Assembly (NCBI GenBank): GCA_007136595.1
Contig: SLGQ01000092.1
Span: 1-9,261, forward strand
Length of the DNA stretch: 9,261 nucleotides
Direction of reading: 5' to 3'
Source: Candidatus Sumerlaeota bacterium
Lineage (GTDB): Bacteria; UBP6; UBA1177
In this document: in pieces, positions 6,966 to 9,261 of the stretch
Position numbering within the stretch: the stretch's first letter is position 1
Layout of the letters: each line of letters begins with the position of its first letter
Position numbers and translations under genes: made by a program
Notes under the pieces: generated by a model
The model's database searches: none
What the model saw: only the letters and a program-made list of their open reading frames with translations
Told to the model about the DNA's origin: nothing

Positions 6966-8633
6966 TTGTTAAATAAAGTTAACCCGTCAAAAACTGACTC
7001 CTGGAAAAAACTGAAAAAATTAAAAACCGGGAAAGATTTCAATTTAAAGGAACTGTTTAAAGCAGACAAAAAAAGGAGCTCAAAGTACTCTGTCGAGTTC
7101 AATGATATTTTTTTGGATTACTCAAAAAACCTCATTGATGACGATATTTTTCAGGCACTTACGGAACTTGCCCATGAGTGCGGATTAAAAGAATGGACTG
7201 AGGCGATGTTTAACGGAGAAAAGATAAATGAAACTGAAAACCGGGCAGTTTTACATACCGCTTTAAGGAATTTCTCGGGTAAACCTGTCTATTTTGATGG
7301 TCACGATGTGATGTGTGACATAAAAAAAGTTCTTAATAAAATCAAATCTTTTGCCGACAAGGTGTCTAACGGAAAATGGAAAGGGTTCAAAGGTATTCCT
7401 GTAACTGACATTGTGAACATCGGTATCGGAGGGAGCGATCTTGGACCTGTTATGGTGACAGAAGCTTTGAAACCTTACTGGAAAAACGGTTTGAAAGCCC
7501 ATTTTGTAAGTAATGTTGACGGAACACATATTGCCGAAACCCTTAAACATCTTAAACCTGAAACCACATTGTTCCTTGTTGCTTCAAAAACTTTCACAAC
7601 TCAGGAAACAATGACAAATGCCAATAGTGCAAAAAGGTGGTTTCTTGAAAACGGTGGAAAAGAAGAAGATATCGCAACACATTTTGCAGCTCTTTCAACT
7701 AATACTAAGGCAGTGAAAGATTTCGGGATCGACCCTTTCAATATGTTCGAATTCTGGGACTGGGTTGGCGGAAGATACAGTCTTTGGAGTGCTATCGGGC
7801 TCAGCATTGCCTGTGTAACCGGATATGAAGTTTTTGAAGAGCTGCTTATAGGTGCCTACAAGATGGATATCCACTTCCGCAAAGAGCCGTTTGAAAAAAA
7901 CATTCCTGTGATCCTTGCCCTTCTGGGGATTTGGTACAACAATTTCTTTGATGCCGCTTCTCACGCTGTTCTCCCGTATGACCAGTATATGCACAGATTT
8001 GCCGCATATCTTCAGCAGGGAGACATGGAGTCAAATGGAAAATTTGTTGACCGTATGGGCAAAAAAGTGTCGTATCAAACCGGACCTGTCATTTGGGGTG
8101 AACCCGGAACAAACGGGCAACACGCTTTTTATCAGCTTATACATCAGGGAACTAAGCTGATACCATGCGATTTTCTTGCTCCTGCCATATCTCACAACCC
8201 GATCGGAGATCACCATGAAAAGCTTCTTGCAAACTTCTTTGCTCAAACTGAAGCTTTGATGAACGGAAAAACGGAAGCAGAAGCAAAAAAAGAGCTTGAA
8301 ATATCGGGAATGTTCAAAGAGGAAGCAGAAAAACTTCTCCCTTTTAAAGTTTTTGAAGGAAACAGACCTACTAATTCAATACTTTTCAAAAAACTCACAC
8401 CGGGAACCCTCGGATCTTTAATAGCCATGTATGAACACAAGATCTTTGTTCAGGGAATTATTTGGAATATTTACAGTTTTGACCAGTGGGGCGTTGAGCT
8501 GGGCAAACAGCTTGCAGGAAAAATACTTCCGGAACTGAAAGATCCCTCCCCTTCCAAATCTCATGACCAATCCACCAACATGCTGATGAACAAGTTTAAA
8601 AAGTTTATATCTGAAACAGGTAGTAAAAAATAA
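6966..8633 (+). CDS. pgi: Glucose-6-phosphate isomerase
   Basis: 555 residues, close to the roughly 550 of the long bacterial/eukaryotic form. It interconverts glucose 6-phosphate and fructose 6-phosphate in the cytosol, serving glycolysis, gluconeogenesis and sugar-phosphate supply for envelope polymers. Visible signatures are NIGIGGSDLGP (sugar-phosphate binding), GGRYSLWSAIGLS, and the C-terminal NIYSFDQWGVELGK. The catalytic residues fall at E355 (GDMESNGK), H386 (TNGQHAFYQ) and K514 (VELGK), which as I recall are the same numbers as in E. coli Pgi, so the alignment is essentially gap-free to that point. The N-terminus (NPSKTDSWKKL) matches the family's NPTxTxAW opening and supports the TTG start. 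It lies 10 bases after uvrA and 25 bases before the PEGA-like gene, probably on one transcript. Nothing suggests degeneration. Confidence 0.98.
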   Translation: MLNKVNPSKTDSWKKLKKLKTGKDFNLKELFKADKKRSSKYSVEFNDIFLDYSKNLIDDDIFQALTELAHECGLKEWTEAMFNGEKINETENRAVLHTALRNFSGKPVYFDGHDVMCDIKKVLNKIKSFADKVSNGKWKGFKGIPVTDIVNIGIGGSDLGPVMVTEALKPYWKNGLKAHFVSNVDGTHIAETLKHLKPETTLFLVASKTFTTQETMTNANSAKRWFLENGGKEEDIATHFAALSTNTKAVKDFGIDPFNMFEFWDWVGGRYSLWSAIGLSIACVTGYEVFEELLIGAYKMDIHFRKEPFEKNIPVILALLGIWYNNFFDAASHAVLPYDQYMHRFAAYLQQGDMESNGKFVDRMGKKVSYQTGPVIWGEPGTNGQHAFYQLIHQGTKLIPCDFLAPAISHNPIGDHHEKLLANFFAQTEALMNGKTEAEAKKELEISGMFKEEAEKLLPFKVFEGNRPTNSILFKKLTPGTLGSLIAMYEHKIFVQGIIWNIYSFDQWGVELGKQLAGKILPELKDPSPSKSHDQSTNMLMNKFKKFISETGSKK

Positions 8634-8638
8634 ATATC

Positions 8639-8644
8639 AGGAGG
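8639..8644 (+). promoter_or_regulatory. Ribosome binding site at unusually long spacing
   Basis: AGGAGG, just after the pgi stop, lies 14 bases before ATG 8659; 5-9 is normal. No in-frame ATG, GTG or TTG exists between them; the only closer in-frame near-cognate codon is ATT at 8653. The signal peptide begins cleanly at ATG 8659, so that start is kept, with initiation possibly less efficient. Confidence 0.5.
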
Positions 8645-8658
8645 ATAATAAAATTCTT

Positions 8659-9261
8659 ATGAAACTGAAATCATTATTATTTATCTTTATCCTGTTTTCC
8701 ATGCTGTCAGTTTTTTCTGATGAAAGCCCGGGAAACAAAGGGTATCTGTCTGTTGACACCATTCCTCAGGGACTTCCCGTTTATGTTGACGGGAACATGG
8801 TTGGTAAAACACCATTGACAAAATACGAGGTAACGGAGGGTAACAGGGTTGTTTCTATTGCCGCAGAACCTTGTTTTCAAAGTGTCCTTTTCTATACCTG
8901 GAACAGAACGGTATATGTCAGGCATGAAAAAGAAACCAAAATACTGATAATTCCTCAGCCTGTAAAAACAAAGATCAATGTTGGAACTGTTGATATAGAC
9001 GGAGAAAAACATGAAGGACATCAGGTTTTTATTGATGGCGTTTATGTCGGAGATCAGCCTGGGACATTTGATGTTCCACTCTGTTCACAGTTGATGGAAA
9101 TAGCTGACAAGAATTCAAATGTGGTCATACAGAGCTCCACTCTTGACCTGATGAAAGGAAAGGTAACTCAAAGGGAGGAGAGAGACTACAAAATAACAGG
9201 AACAATAACGCATGAACTAAAAAAAGTTCCTGATACTATTCTCTTTGAAAAAGTTGATCAG
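8659..9261 (+). CDS. Exported PEGA-like repeat protein (3' end outside window)
   Basis: 201 codons are visible and the frame is still open at the window end. Residues 1-20 are a signal peptide: lysines at 2 and 4, a hydrophobic core (SLLFIFILFSMLSV) and a likely signal peptidase I site after VFS at 18-20. There is no lipobox cysteine. The mature part carries two PEGA-like beta units: residues 28-100, with VYVDGNMVGKTPL at 41-53, and residues about 107-150, with VFIDGVYVGDQPGTFDVP at 123-140. Each has a cysteine (C72, C142) that could form a disulfide after export. PEGA units are common in surface or periplasmic proteins, often beside other domains. The stretch from about 190 (VPDTILFEKVDQ) could lead into a further domain such as a formylglycine-generating-enzyme-like fold, but the window ends too early to tell. 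Function unknown; probably co-transcribed with pgi. Confidence 0.8.
   Translation, partial: MKLKSLLFIFILFSMLSVFSDESPGNKGYLSVDTIPQGLPVYVDGNMVGKTPLTKYEVTEGNRVVSIAAEPCFQSVLFYTWNRTVYVRHEKETKILIIPQPVKTKINVGTVDIDGEKHEGHQVFIDGVYVGDQPGTFDVPLCSQLMEIADKNSNVVIQSSTLDLMKGKVTQREERDYKITGTITHELKKVPDTILFEKVDQ

Noticed and set aside
7263..8440. Several minus-strand open frames opposite pgi.
   Set aside because: They overlap a full-length conserved enzyme with all catalytic residues and have no ribosome sites or recognisable domains; they are shadow frames.
8631..8660. Terminator between pgi and the PEGA-like gene.
   Set aside because: The 25-base gap contains a ribosome site but no GC-rich hairpin followed by a T run.
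8707..9021. 104-residue minus-strand open frame opposite the PEGA-like gene.
   Set aside because: It lies wholly opposite a plus-strand frame that is open to the window end and has a signal peptide and recognisable repeats; the antisense product resembles no family I know.

Overview
The window reads as an ordinary chromosomal segment of an AT-rich bacterium (by eye GC in the mid-to-high 30s percent). No rRNA, tRNA, CRISPR, insertion sequence or phage gene is visible. Coding density is very high: the only non-coding gap above about 35 bases is the 123-base divergent spacer at 4049-4171. Shine-Dalgarno sequences are clear in front of most genes. The signalling style (a cytosolic PAS kinase with an HDFNN H-box, REC-HPt protein, GGDEF protein) and a secreted PEGA-like protein fit an environmental, probably Gram-negative bacterium. 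A candidate phylum such as Delongbacteria or Cloacimonadota, or a relative, is possible, but this is an impression and not demonstrated.

Left half, minus strand (4048 down to 1): a tightly packed four-gene signal-transduction operon. In transcription order it encodes a soluble PAS hybrid histidine kinase (PAS-HisKA-HATPase-REC), a six-helix membrane diguanylate cyclase (GGEEF), a REC-HPt protein, and a response regulator cut by the window edge. The last two junctions are both 8-base overlaps, so translation is probably coupled. Phospho-site residues are intact in every signalling module, so kinase His140 -> REC Asp420 -> HPt His201 -> receiver Asp59 of the last gene is a plausible split phosphorelay. 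The cyclase between them would add a c-di-GMP branch.

Middle (4049-4171): a short divergent promoter region. The minus-strand operon has a good sigma70-type promoter (TTGATA-N16-TATAAT). uvrA on the plus strand has a weaker candidate promoter whose -35 lies only 5 bases away. No LexA-like palindrome was recognised.

Right half, plus strand (4172 to 9261): uvrA (excinuclease subunit A, complete), pgi (glucose-6-phosphate isomerase, complete, TTG start) and the first 201 codons of an exported PEGA-like repeat protein. Gaps of 10 and 25 bases suggest one transcript. uvrA and pgi are conserved housekeeping genes with all diagnostic residues present; their adjacency suggests no shared pathway.

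I see no clearly undescribed system. The most interesting item is the arrangement of the left operon, a phosphorelay divided among separate proteins with an embedded diguanylate cyclase.
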